From positions 8,618,001 through 8,682,000 of the forward strand of contig CM075940.1 in assembly GCA_038030265.1 (NCBI GenBank): DNA of 64,000 bases, read 5' to 3'. The stretch is from Corythucha ciliata (Eukaryota > Arthropoda > Insecta > Hemiptera > Tingidae). A model generated the notes under the pieces. The model saw only the letters and a program-made list of their open reading frames with translations. It was not told where the DNA came from and did not search any database. The translations under genes and the position numbers were made by a program. Every line of letters begins with the position of its first letter. Position 1 is the first letter of the stretch. Positions 45,841 to 58,430 of the stretch are shown here, piece by piece.

Positions 45841-46450
45841 TTCACGGATAAAATTGAGAAGAATTCGCGCTCATTCGTGGCTAAAGTTGGGGAAAACGTT
45901 AGTCATCAGTTGAAATTTATCCAAACGCCAATTATTTTGCGACTTGAATTGAGAAAAGGCGATAATTCGCGGCTATAGTGAGTCTAAAATTGAAAAAAAA
46001 ACGCACTAGTGTGCTGTTTTTGGGGCTAAGAGTGTGAAAAAAGTGCTAATATTCGTGGATAAAACAGTGAAAAACACTAATTCTAGATGCAACTTCCGCT
46101 AATCAGAAATGAGAAAAACGCTAATTCGGGGACTAAAATTGAGAAAATTTGCTAATTCACGGGTGAAATTGAGAAGGTCGCAAATTGGTGGATATAAGTC
46201 AACTAATAGCAACTTATAGAATTCAGTAATGAAATCAATGATTGGCTGACATCAAGAGAAAACTTTAACTAACGGCTAATATAAAGAAATATACGCCCAC
46301 CTCATTCGCCAACGAAATCGTAAAAAAACGCTCATTCCGCGGATAAAATGTTTAAAAAAGCGCAAATTCGCGGCCAAAATTGAGGAAAACTGGAGAAAAA
46401 CTCCTATAAGTGGTTGAAATGTGACAAAATCCCGCTAAATTAGTCTGGAA
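45840..46450 (+). repeat. family B array
   Basis: About 20 monomers, with a marker-like AATTCTAGATGCAACTTCCG at 46079. Confidence 0.8.
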
Positions 46451-46580
46451 ATCGACATTTTATGGAGTCAATAATCGGAAATCGACTTTTTGAGCGAGTA
46501 AAACTCGCGATATTGAGCTTTGTGAGCATTGTTTCCGCCAAATTAGGGTTTTAAGGAGTGAGCCAAACCAGCAAAATTGA
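46450..46580 (-). repeat. short family C segment
   Basis: Four units in the opposite orientation to the preceding B array. The orientation switch is at about 46450. Confidence 0.55.
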
Positions 46581-47800
46581 TTTCTTCAAATGTGTTTTTC
46601 CTCAATTTCAGACACAAAATGAGTACTTGTTTTGAATTTCATTCCAACTGTGAATAAGCCGTGGGCGTAATCAGAGGAGGGGAGCGCAGTTGCCCCTCCC
46701 TAGAGATTGGGAGAAGCTGGAAGTAGCTCAATGAAGGAAAGATATTGCGCTTGCTAATAAAACAATTTGAGAGGTTTGTATGGGTATCATCACGGTTTTT
46801 ATCAAATTTATCCTAAATTTTAGTGGCGCAAGTAGTGTGTTTTCTCCATTATAACCGGCAACGAGCGTTTGTCTTCACTTTTCACTTCTCAGTCCTGCGG
46901 ATTAGCGCTGTTCTCCATTTTCGCCAAGAATATACTGATATTTCTTAATTTTAGCCGCGAATTACAGCGTTTTCTCAATTTTAACAGTGAATTAGCGGAT
47001 TTTCTCAAAGTAAGTGAATTGCCGCCCCCCCCCCCGGCGAATTAACACATTTTCTCAATTTTAGCAACAAATGAGTTCATTATCTCAATTGTACAGGCGA
47101 GAATTAGCGTTTGTGTCAGTTTTAGCCGCTTATTAGCGATTTTTCTTCATTTTTGGCCGAATTAGCGTTTTTTCTCAAAGTTATCCGCAAATTTCAGTCA
47201 TTCTTCATTTTAGCTGCTAATAAGCATGTATTGCCAACTTTAGCTATGAATTTAAGCTTTTCCCCTTCATTTTAGCAGTGTTTTATTTCCATTTTAGGCC
47301 GGAATTATCCATTTTCCACTTTTATCCATATGTGCATTAGCGTTTCTTTACAATTTCAGCTGCAATGTTACTTCGAGAAACCAACCTGTTCCTGTCGAGC
47401 GATGGATTGCTAGTTTTCTTCAATTTTAGAGCTGTGAATTAGCACTCTTGCTTAATTGTGGCCGCAAATTAGTGTTTTTCTCAATTTTTAGCCACGAATT
47501 AGTTACTTTATGAGTTTTTTTTTTGGTTATGAATCAACGCTTTTTTGCTGTTTGAGCCGAGAATAATGGCGCTTTTTGCCGCGTATTTACTCATTGGAAC
47601 GCCTTTTCAATTTTGTCGGCCTATTAAGGCCCTATAGAAACTTGGAATTAGCGTATTTTCTGTGGTTTTGTCCAAGTTTGACTTCAGATTTACATATACA
47701 TGTAGATTGGTGTATTTTTCCTAATTTTAGTGGAATAATAATGCTTGTTCTCAATATTAGCCGTTAATCAACGCTTTAAAACCTTAAAATCCCTATTTTT
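46580..47800 (-). repeat. family B array, inverted orientation
   Basis: About 35 monomers. A GTGGGCGTAATCAGAGG transposon terminus at 46662 with GCAGTTGCCCCTCCC interrupts it, and a C11 run is at about 47025. Confidence 0.8.
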
Positions 47801-50800
47801 TAATATTTAAGCTTTTCGAGGCCTCTTTCTAAATGGTAGCCCGTGGCGGACCACCTTCCCACGCCCTTACGACTACTGGCTGGGTTTTGGAGAGGGACGG
47901 GGACGAGGAATCATGAGTGCAGCTCTCCCTTCAACATGGTAATGATAAAATACATTTCTTGGATGAATTTTAACAAATAATAACGCCATCTTCTTAGGTG
48001 GGGGGGGGGGTAGATTAAACCCCCAAAACCCATCCCGTAAATCCGCCACTGTCTGACAGCCATTCGACCACCATGAACACGATGAAGTCCAAGGAAGAGC
48101 CTCGGTACAGGTGAACTTCGATAGCCTGCTCAGTTATGTAGAGCGGAGAAAATTGACCAAATTCTAAGATAACGCAAAAATGCTACATCCCCCCTCCCTC
48201 TGAAAAGGACGCTGACGCCTCTTCAGGTGATTTTTTAGCCGTATCCGCGTTTTATTCGCAGGTTCAATGGAAGAGCTTTGTAACGCATGGTGAACCTCAC
48301 TCGCCTGCTTTGCTATACTCGTGCAAATTGACGACCTCGATGAGGGATGCACTCGGTGAAACTTTACTCACCGCCCCGCAGTTCGAGACGGTTTAACTTT
48401 GATGTTGTGCGGGGTGGACAGCACATCCGTCCCCAGTCCAACGCTTGAATGCTTACTACGAGGAAGACATGAAGAGGTTCAGGTAGTTTCTCTTTTTCCT
48501 ACACATACCTACACGTGCGTTTTCACAGGTTATGACATCACTAATTGAACTTTTTTTAAACGGTTGTAACCATTATAGATAACTGTTCCCTTTCAAAAAG
48601 CTTCTTCTCCTTTTTCCATATTTCCAAAATTTAATTTCGCCGTCAACTCAAGACGGACAAAGTTATCAATAGGCAATCGCTCTTTCATCTGAAAGTACTC
48701 AGTTGAAATCCAAACAAAGACTAAAGCATTAATGAATTAAGATGGTGAAAGTTAATGAAGTTTCACCCCGCGGCTTGACTTGCTCGACAGACTGTACCGA
48801 GGGAGTAAAAAGACATGGTAATAGCTTTGAGCTCTTTACAAAGAAGGATGTAATATGACTAAACTGTGATCAGTTGTCAAAGAACAAAATAAGCGAGGGG
48901 GAAAAATGATTATCAACAACAAATTGATTATCGTAGCCATTTTCTTGGCTTTGTCCTCGAAACCTCCATTGTCATATTAAGCCTTTTGAGAAGCTCTATA
49001 TTACATAAAAAAAAGAAAAAAAGGATGGTTGGGGGAAAAACGCAGGAAAGAATAAAGGGAGGAAGGGTTTTTTAAGGAAAAAAAAAAATGAATTTTAATA
49101 CCTTTCCCTTTAGGCTTCACCGGAGGAATGTGTTTAGGCTTTCTATACTAAATTTATGAGAGCGATTTCTCACCTTTTTTACATCACCTGGAAAATGTTT
49201 TGAAACAAAATATTCCAGAATAAAACTTTTTGATGGCTTTTGTCTCAAGGAATTACCCGAGCCGAGCCTCAGGGGCATTGCATGTTTTTTTTTTTCCTTT
49301 GAAAAAACGGTAAATAACGCGAATAACTTTGACAAATGCATCCCTAAACTATCCTTCCACGTCCGTTAGCAGATAACAGCAGTTTAGCACTTCGCTCTTT
49401 CATTCTGAAGGGAAGAGGGGCACTGCGAACTGTCTGGAATTTTGTGAAAACTTGGCCGGCAGGCTATAGAAAGGGTTCTTCAGTTAATGTAAAAAAAAAA
49501 AAAAAAAGGAAAAGGGATGCTGTAAAGAAATGGTTAAAGGTGGTTATGTAAAAGCAAAAAAAGGCTTATGAGTATCCCCTTCTACTTTCAAGTCAAACGT
49601 GTGGAAAAGGCTCTGCTGACCCCTTTCGTGGAAAGTTAAAACTCATTAAGGCAAGACTAACCTCAGCCCCCCCCCCTGCTTGCATTTCATTCTCTCTCTC
49701 TCTCAGAGTCTGATAGGAATTTTAAAACGACCCGCTAAATGCTAAGTGTAGCCGTAATCCTTTGCACACGTTTCAGTGTTTTGCTTTTTATGGAGAGCAT
49801 TCGGGGAAGAGCTTAAAGGAAAAAGCCTCATCCTCCGAATCTCTCCCGCCCCCTCATCTTCTACACAGCTCAGGATTAAGAGGGAAGCAACCCACCCACC
49901 CTTTCTCCAATCAAGATCAGACGGAATTTTCCTCAGAAAGTCGGTTTCTCATTCCCAGGGCCTGTCAAACAATTTTAGGTAGGAAATTAGACCTCCGCCC
50001 CGACAAAAAAGGATGTGCAAGTGTATTAAATGACTGCTATTGTTTGATATTGCGCTCAAGACCATTTGAACAGCTAAAATAAAGGGAAAGCAAAGAAGAG
50101 TGGAATTAATGTGCGAAGGTGTGTTTGAGTGTGTGCACCCCCCTCCCACCACTACCATTCTATTAGTTTGTGAAACGGAGGGTGTTAAGACCCCCGGTTA
50201 AGGCCGTGAGGAGAGGGTTAAGACGCCCTGCGCGCGTCGTCTTCCGTAAATTTATTGATATTCAGTGTTAATTAGGGAAGGTTAGGCATAGCCTATTATC
50301 AGGTTATTGCTTCTCTAATGTCTAGAGGCTTGCTTTATTTACATAGTAGACCATACATCACTTCCTTCTTCATGCAGACCCAAACTTCCCTCCCTTTTGC
50401 GGGGCTCATCTTCCTTTCGCATTCCTAATGCGTTTACCTCTGAATAAGTGGAGCTCAGAAAATAATTTTTCAAGGTATCAACCACACAGGAAAAAAAAAA
50501 TTGTGTGTTTATTGATGTTGTACTATCAGTGCAGCCCAACAATAAAAGAGGTCGAGCTATCCAAAGATCTAATCCGGTAATAAAGGCGAAGAGGAGCAAG
50601 GTGACAGGAGAAAGAATAACAGGCGGAAGGTTTATTGGTAACTCTCACGTTCATTCTTCTATCTCACTTGTTATATTGCTCTCGGTCTATCTTCAATCCA
50701 ACACACATACTAACTCTCTCTAGGATATCTTCTCTATCCCCGGTTGTCCACATCAGTTCACGTCTCCCCCTTCTAGCCCCCCCCCCCCGAACCGATCTAT

Positions 50801-53800
50801 AATCCACTTCCATTTACCTCAGCAAGTCATTTCTTCGGGCGAAGGTATTTTTTGATGAATGGCCCCACCTCTCGCCTTCAACTCCATGAAATCTATACGG
50901 CTTTGCAATTAATTTAAGGGAAAAAGAAAGAAAAAAATCCTTCTAAGGTTACGTTCTAATCTTGTTACAAAATGGAAGGTTAGTTTGAAGTGGTGACAAG
51001 AGTATAAAAGATGTCTTGAAGGTAATGACGGTTAGAGTCCTTGAAAACCCCTTTGTTCGGCCTATAGGGGTACTACTTCACAAACACTCCACTATACCCG
51101 TTTTCAAGACAATTCGACAAGTTCAGGTCAAATGCGGGCCAATTTACTTTCCCTCTACTCCTCCCCTTCCCCCCTACGCGCGCGCTCTTTGCTTAATTGC
51201 TCTGCAAGACAATTACGATTTTCTGTAATTAATCCCCGGGAGCTGCTCACATACTATGAGAGTCTCTTAACCCTTCTCTTTTCTACTCTTGTAGCCCGAT
51301 TAATTCTCCTTTAACTTCTTGCTCGCTTCGAAACACGTTGCATAAATGCTGGGGCCTTTTAATAGTCTCAATGCTGTAATTTGAGATTATTCAAGAAGAA
51401 AATTGTTTTATCTTTTTCCTTTTTTCTCTTCAACCACGAGGAAAAAGAAGGTTAAAGGAGAAAAAAAAAATTTAAACCAAAGATTCATCGAAAAGGGAAG
51501 AAAAGCTTCGAGGAGAAATTCCCAGGAGACTTTGCCTTTAAGTATGACTAAGGACCTCCGAGAGTAAAAGCATCCATCCTATCGGAATTTGTTATGATCA
51601 GGCCTCTCCCACTCATTTTGATAATGTGATTTTCCCCGTGCTCCCACAAGGCGCTCCGCAGTCAAACGTGAAATTCCGTTCCTGAGTGTTCTATGGGGTG
51701 GGTGGTTGGTGGTGGTTGTTGGGTGGGGGGGGGGGCAAAAAATATGGTGGCGATTAAAAATTTCGAATCTCAGGGGATTTTTTTTTTCCTCTTTTTTTCA
51801 ACAAAACTTCATTGTTTTGTATAAAGCTGATAAGATTCAATTAATTTCTCTTTTGAGGCAATCAAACTTTTTTGTCCTTTCATAAAGAACGTCTATTTTT
51901 GTCCGATGTAATAATTAAATCCAGAGTTCCAAGCTCTTTTTTATTAATACTTTTTTTCCAGCTGTACTAATTAAAAGAAAAGAAAATAAAGGAAAGAGGT
52001 ACGATATCAATAAGTAGAGACGCATATAGCTGCTTCAAAGAGCCCTTTCATGCATATCCACATACTGACTAATGAGTTGCCAACCCTTTTTCAGCCCTAT
52101 ATAAAATATGCAGATCTTGTGCATTAATAATTACTTTCTACCAGGCTCTCTTCATAGAATTATAATACGAAAATATTATTCTGAAATTAAGTTGTTGTGT
52201 GGGATTGAGATGAGAGATTACAACGGAGGCAAATAGCTGGCCATGTCTTATCCTTTCTGAATATGTAATGTGGAAAAATAACACTTGCTTGAAAGGACAC
52301 GTTTTGTCTAATGACGCAAGATTAGCTAGCCCATTAGCCCCCTTCCACCGCTACCAAGTTTTCTACGGGAAATCTCCCTTGAAAAAATACCCCCCCCCCC
52401 AATCCCCTTCACATCATGATCAATACTAAGGTAGGGAAATTATAAGGACACGAGTCGCATTGGGCACTCTTAATTGGGTCTACAGAATTAATGACGTTTG
52501 GGAATACTTATTAGAATAAGTCGGTCTGCCCGCAAAGCCCCTTTTCCTTTTCCCTCAAGGCTTAAAGTTGCCTATATGTCCCCCCTTTCTGAGGCGTTGT
52601 TTCAGGGGCTCCACAAGGAAGTAAATATTAAAAAAAAAAAAAAAATCGTCATCTCACCCTTTCAAGGTTGAGTAAAAGTCTCTCCCCCCCCCCCCGGGAA
52701 CTCAGGGAAGCATTAATTGTAATTTTTGACAAAAGTATTGCAGTCTCTTTGCCTTGTGGGGGCAAGTGGAACGGCATTGTTGTGGTAATCGTAGCTTAAG
52801 CCTCATTTGGAAAACAATACGGCCCTCTGGGAAGAAGCACTCAATAATTCTCCATTGTTTTCCCAGCAGTATTTTTTATTGATATGCTAAATAGACGGGG
52901 GCTAACATAGAAAGCTTCTTGTGCCATGGCCGTGAGTTATTGTCCGTTATTACACACTGGGTCCCTTTTTTCCCCATTTTCATATCTACAGATTTATTAT
53001 CAGGGCCCTTCTCTTTGAAATCGCGAGCCGGCAACACCTTTGTTCACAATTTTATTACAACTTGACTTTTTAGAAGGTGGGAGATGGTGAAAAAAAAAAA
53101 TGTATATTTTTGTTGTTGTTTACCCAACCCATCAAAAGGTTAGACTATAGCCAGTAAAACCTATCAGTCTTGAGTGAGTGGTTTTGAAATTCCTTCGGTG
53201 ACGCTCGTGAAACGATCGCCCTAATGAAACAGGGACGCTTTTCATTGTATAGCCACCGATCATTGACAGGTGTAAATTCCTATCTCCCACCTCCCCCCCC
53301 CTTATCCCTAGCTATAAAATCGAGGCGAAACCCATTAACACGAATAGCTGCGTCGGAGTATGAATTAACGCCCGATATTTCATTGCGTTACCGACACTTC
53401 CCTTCAACAGCTCAACTGTGTTGATGCCTTTATAATAACGCGAAATATCCATGAAATCTCGGGCGGGAGGGCATTTTTTTGCGCCAAAAATCTTAAGTTT
53501 TGGTTACGTAAGGTCTAAATTATTAGGTAAATAAGCAGCTTGGTCAGGCAATAACGGCGATATCACTTTTCAGGACAGAAACTCAAAACGTTCTGCCAGC
53601 CCCGAACTGGCAGTCTCTTCCTGGGCCTGTTTAGTCGCTGTTAACAATTTTTTTCAGTTTTCAGTAGAAAAGAGTTAAATATCGCCATCCTTCTCACACA
53701 ATTCAACATGAATGAACGATTCTCAGCCCATTCCTAAGGAAAGAGTTCTGTTCTTGAAAAACCTTCTCTCCAGTCCTACGTCCCCCCGCGATAATTATAA

Positions 53801-54430
53801 TACGAACATTAGTGAAAATGACCGTAGCAAAGAAGATAATGCCACCCAACTCTTTGAAATACAGTCTCTCGTCTAATTTTTTTTAGCTCCCCCCCCCCCC
53901 TACTGAGGTGGTTGGTTGGTAGAGAGGAAAAAAAACCCACACAGTCATTCCCTTCGCGTTTCAGACAAGTTGTCAGTATAAATATGACTTTCCCTCTTCC
54001 TCTTCTTAGTAGCCGCTTCGCTGCCTAGATAACAACTAAAGTAATTGTCATTAATCATATACCCTCTCCTCTTAAACCGTTTTGAATTTATTACAAGTTT
54101 GGAATGAATAAAAGGTCTTCATTAGTGAATTAAAAAAAAAAAAATTAAAAGGGGACTCTCATTTTACTTTCACGACCTTTTTACGAAGAGGAAGTATCGC
54201 TGAAAAAATACCGATCACTTTTACATTCGGGAATAGGTAGGGGTGGGGCGGCGGACAGGCTTCTAATTGATGAGGAGAGTGGCTTGCTCGGTGAAATGGT
54301 CACCGATTTTCGGTAACCGTTCCGAACCAACCAAAGTTTTCCGCGGGGATGATGGCTGAAGGGCCAATCGACTTTTCACTAGCATCCAGCACTAAAGTGA
54401 TAAGCCAGCGTATTCAAGCCTCCCCACCAC
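47800..54430. other. 6.6-kb non-repeat, apparently non-coding stretch
   Basis: The largest gene-free, array-free stretch. At least eight long C or G runs (48000, 49668, 50778, 51726, 52391, 52685, 53295, 53889) plus several A runs. A diverged repeat of about 180 bp (GGTGAAC.TC...GCCTGCT block at 48111 and 48288, related words at 48430-48490) lies near its start. No exon could be supported. Confidence 0.4.
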
Positions 54431-55850
54431 CATCCACACTTGACCGAGCCGTGCTCCACAAAAAATACTTTTTAAATGGGTAAAAGCTTGAAATTTTGTC
54501 TTTAAAGCAGTGAAACATACGAAATTTTTTCTGTTGGAGGGAGGGGGGAAACCGCAAAAGTTGGTTTTAGTGAGCCAACCCCACCGTGATTTAGTTTTTT
54601 GTTTTCTCAGAGTAGCCAACCCAGTGAATTTGGGTTTGACTCCACGAAATTTGATTATCGAAGAAATCGAACGCCCCAAATTTGTTTTTCGAGTGGTTCA
54701 CTCAATAGGGGGGGGGGGAGGAGATCCGGAAAATGTGGCCCACCGCGAAATTTTGTTTTTGAAAGACGCCAGACCCTGTGAAATTGCTCTTTAAAATGGA
54801 CTAGTACCGCGAATATGCGTTTTGAATTGGTTCACATCGCGAAATTTTGTTTTTTGCAACTATGTGAAAGCCACGAAATCGCTTCGAACCGGCCCCCCGC
54901 GAAACAGGGTTTTCATTGGCCAATTCCACGTTTTTTTTTTTCTTCTTCCTTCAGAGAGTCAGACCCGCGAAATTGGTTTTGATTAAGCCGACTGTACGAC
55001 ATTGCTTTTTGAATTGGTCAGCAGCGTAAAATTTGGGTTTCAATACGGCAAAACCCGCGAAATTGCGTTTTTCTGGGTGCGTGCCTCACGAATTTGGTGT
55101 TTTAATGAGCCCTTGGAGTTCTTTTTCATTTTGCAGTAAGCCTCGCGAAATTGGGTTTGAACGATAGTCAATTCCGCGAATTCTTTTCTAGGCGGGACTC
55201 GCCAAATTGGGTTTTCGAGCGGCCCAAACTTGCGAAGCTGGTTATTTGGGGGGAGGGGTGAGCCAACCCTATGAATAATCCAATTTCGTGAAATTTGGGT
55301 TTTTGAGGGAGCCACCCCGATGAAATTGACTTGTAAACAGCCAGCCCCCGCGAAATTGCTCGTTAAATGCGTGAACATAGTGAGAAATGTGGTTTTTGTT
55401 GCAGCGAAAGCTACGAAAAACGCTCGTTTGGAGCGATCCAGCCCCGCAAAATTTTTGTTTTTGGTAGGAGCCCCACCCCAAAAATTGCTCTTTGGAATTG
55501 AAAATTTCATCCTTGGGAAAAAAGTGTGAAATCCTGCCAAAGTTGCATTTTTCAAGAGGAAACCCTGAGAAATTGATTTCTGACGGAATAGATCCTCAAA
55601 ATTTGCTCTTATAAGGAGCAAAACCATAGTGAATTTCTCTTTCTGGGGGCGCAAAAAGTGAAATTTAATTATTGATTTAGCCTTAACCTCGGAATTGGGT
55701 TCTGTGAGTGTCAAATCTTGGTCAGTCAATCCTGTAAAATTGGGTTTTGTGAGCAATAATCCACAAAATTTGAACTTGGAAAGGGTCAGAATTGCAAAAT
55801 TGTTTTTTCAGTTTATAATTATGTGTCAAATTATAGGGAATTAAGGATTA
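54430..55850 (-). repeat. family C array, the longest in the window
   Basis: About 47 units of 28-32 bp (GCGAAATTG, GGTTTT.GA, GAGCCAACCC on the plus strand). Because stops are rare in one frame, a minus-strand ORF of 238 codons (55040-55756) arises; its product repeats roughly every 10 residues and is not a real gene. Confidence 0.8.
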
Positions 55851-55960
55851 AAGAGATGAAATCCGCTGATTCTAGTCCATTGACGTAACCAAGACCATAA
55901 ACTGGAGGAAGGTGACCCGTGGATTCGTCCTGAAGGACTCCGAGTCTTATTTACGGACAA
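55850..55960. other. unique insert at an orientation switch
   Basis: About 100 bp with TCCTGAAGGACTCCGAG between a C array with its core on the minus strand and B/C arrays with cores on the plus strand. Confidence 0.4.
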
Positions 55961-56110
55961 ACTTTGAGTAAAAACGCTAATTCACGGCTAAAAATGAGAA
56001 AATTCGCCTCGAATCAAGCCATTTACTGACAATTTTTCTCAATTTCACCCGCGCATTAGCGTTTTCTCTCTAAATCGCGGTTAGAATTGAGAAAAAGGCG
56101 CCATGGCTTT
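55960..56110 (+). repeat. short family B segment
   Basis: Five monomers with one local inversion near 56035-56065. Confidence 0.6.
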
Positions 56111-56119
56111 CACTTTGTG

Positions 56120-56800
56120 GATTTTGCACTCTATAAAACTCATTTTTGCTGGTCTGACTCACTAAAAAAAAGAATGGTTTTGCTCTTTAAAAACCATTTC
56201 GAGGATTTTTCTCGCTAATAACCTATTTTGGCGGGAACTGGCTTCTGCCTCACAGAAAATTCAATTTCACGGCGGTTTCTTGCTCAGAAACCAATTTCGC
56301 GGGGGTTGCCTAATTTTTCGGTTATTTTTTTTCAAGAAAAAAACATTTTCGCGTGTCTAGCCTGCTATAAAATAAATAAATCTCGGATTTCACTCGATAA
56401 AAATATTAATTTCGCGGATTTGTGATGCCGGTCCCCTCAATTTCACGGGGTTGCCTAGTTCAAAACCAGCTATCACACGGATTGTGCACACTAATCAAAA
56501 CATGTTTGCGATTCGCAATGAAACGCAAACTTCGTGGTTTTCGTATGTGGAACCAATTTGGCGAGCCCTGGCTCACTAGAAACGCTCATTCCACGGGTTT
56601 TTCTCGCTAAAGAACCATTTTAGCAAGTTCTGGGTCAGTAAAACCATAATTTCATGGATTTTAGGCTTGCTGAAAACTCAAATTCGTAAGGTTGCCCCAT
56701 TGAAATAATTCATTTCAAAGATTGGGCTCTAAAAAAACTATTTTTTCTAATTTTTGGCTTAGTGAAAATCCGAAATGTTGTGAGCCCCTTCGGTCCCAGC
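56120..56800 (+). repeat. family C array
   Basis: About 22 units (AATTTCGCGGG.TT, GGCTCACTA, AAAACCA). Confidence 0.75.
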
Positions 56801-57130
56801 GATTTTTATCAGAAAAGCTGCCCTTTCCTGAGATCACGAGCTGGGCTATGCGCCTTGTTGAATGTTATAAGTTGACTGTTTTCAGGCCTATAAGGTCCTG
56901 ACGAGGTGCTCTGTTCATCTCAACGACGAAATAGTTCAGTTTCAGGGGATAAATTACCGCAGTTACCGTCCCAGAAGACGAAAATTCCAAGTTTATATTT
57001 CGAAAACGTTACTTTCTAGGGAGAGAAATTGTCAGTTTTTGGACAGAAAATCCAGAATAGAATGCAACAACGACAGATTTCCAGCAGAGATGGGAATCAA
57101 CCGGTCCTCTTGCTTGTGCAGCATAGGCAA
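56800..57130. other. unassigned spacer
   Basis: About 330 bp between a C and a B array; no repeat unit or coding signal recognised. Confidence 0.3.
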
Positions 57131-58220
57131 CTTAAATTTAGACGTTTGTGACCACTTTTCATCAATTTTGGCCGTGATTTGTCGCTTTTCCTCCACTTTA
57201 ACCGTAAAATTTGAGTTTTTTTTATCATTTTCAGTCATAAAATTGAATCGAGAAACCACAAGTTAGCGCACTTTTTTTAAATTTTAGCAACGATTTAGCG
57301 TTTTCTTTTTTCCTTAAATTTTAGCTGCGAATGAGCGCCTTTTTTTTACCGTTACCACGAATTAACGTTTAATTTAATTTTAGCTGCGAATTGACATATT
57401 TTTAAACTTCTAGCCCTGAATTGGCACTTTTCCTCATAGACAGCTACAAAGATGCCTCCAGAAACTCCGAATTGGTATTTTATCGATTTTTACGGCGAAT
57501 TACCATTTTTAGTGTATTTCTTTTCTTCTTTTCTTAATATTAGCCGTGGACTTGCCCCAAGAACTGTACATTAGCGTTTTCTCCAAATTTTAGCCTGTAA
57601 AATAGCCGTCATACACCATGATTTAGCCATTTTGTCTCAATATTGTTCTTTAAAATGTATTGAGATTTGAGAAATTAGCGTTCGTTGTTTTAAATTTTAG
57701 TCACGAACTGGCGCTTTTTCTGAATGTCAGCTGAAGCTATTTCTCAATTTCTTAATTTTAGTCGAAAAGTAGCGCGTTATCTTAATCTTAGCCACGAATT
57801 AGCGTTTGTTACCGCGAATTAACGTTTTATTTCTATTTTAGCTGTGAATTGACATATACTAAACTATATTAACATGACATATATTAAACTTCTAGCCATG
57901 AATTAGCGCTTTCCTCTAAATTTTAGCTGCAAATGGGAGGTTTTCATTAATATCGGTTTTTCGCAAATTAGCGATTTTTTATTTTGTCATAAGGTGTTCT
58001 CCAGAACGCGAATTGGCGTTTTCTCAGTTTTAACCGCGAATTAGCGCTTTCCCCCAATTTTAGCAGTGATTTATTGAATTCTGGCCATGAGTGAGTGCTT
58101 ATTCTCATCGTTACGAGTGGGATAATGCCTCCAAACCGCGGACTGACGTTTTCCATATTCACCCCTGCCCCCCATGAAATAGCGTTTTTCTCAATTTTAG
58201 CCGCAAATGAGCGTTTTTTT
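57130..58220 (-). repeat. family B array, inverted orientation
   Basis: About 36 monomers with marker-like variants near 57450 (GCCTCCAGAAACTCCGAATTGG), 57995 (TCCAGAACGCGAATTGGCG) and 58130 (GCCTCCAAACCGCGGACTG). Confidence 0.85.
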
Positions 58221-58262
58221 TTTCTCTCCTCCGAATTTCGTTCCTAAATTCGTGAACATAAA

Positions 58263-58430
58263 GCCTAAAGATTAAAGATATAAATTAATTAACTGACGTC
58301 CGGACGACTCGGGAAGGCAAAGCGTAACACAATTCGAGCTTCGAGAAAAAAATGTGCTCCCCGGCGGGATTTGAACCCGTCACCTCTGGAATGCTAGTCC
58401 AGTGCGCTACCAATTGCGCCACGGTGACGC
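58263..58430 (-). mobile_element. tRNA-derived SINE copy
   Basis: The tRNA-like head (58354-58427, minus) has D arm GCGC-AATTGGTA-GCGC, anticodon arm CTGGA-CTAGCAT-TCCAG (anticodon AGC, Ala) and a B box GGGTTCAAATC. The acceptor stem has two mismatches. The head continues into the body shared with 21.7 kb (TTTTTTTCTCGAAGCTC..., GTCGTCCGGA) and an AT-rich tail, so it is a SINE rather than a working tRNA gene. Confidence 0.75.

Noticed and set aside
55040..55756. 238-codon minus-strand ORF
   Set aside because: It lies wholly in the family C array, repeats about every 10 residues and has no known domain.
58354..58427. functional tRNA-Ala(AGC) gene
   Set aside because: The acceptor stem has mismatches and the tRNA part continues into a body shared with another copy, so it is a SINE head.
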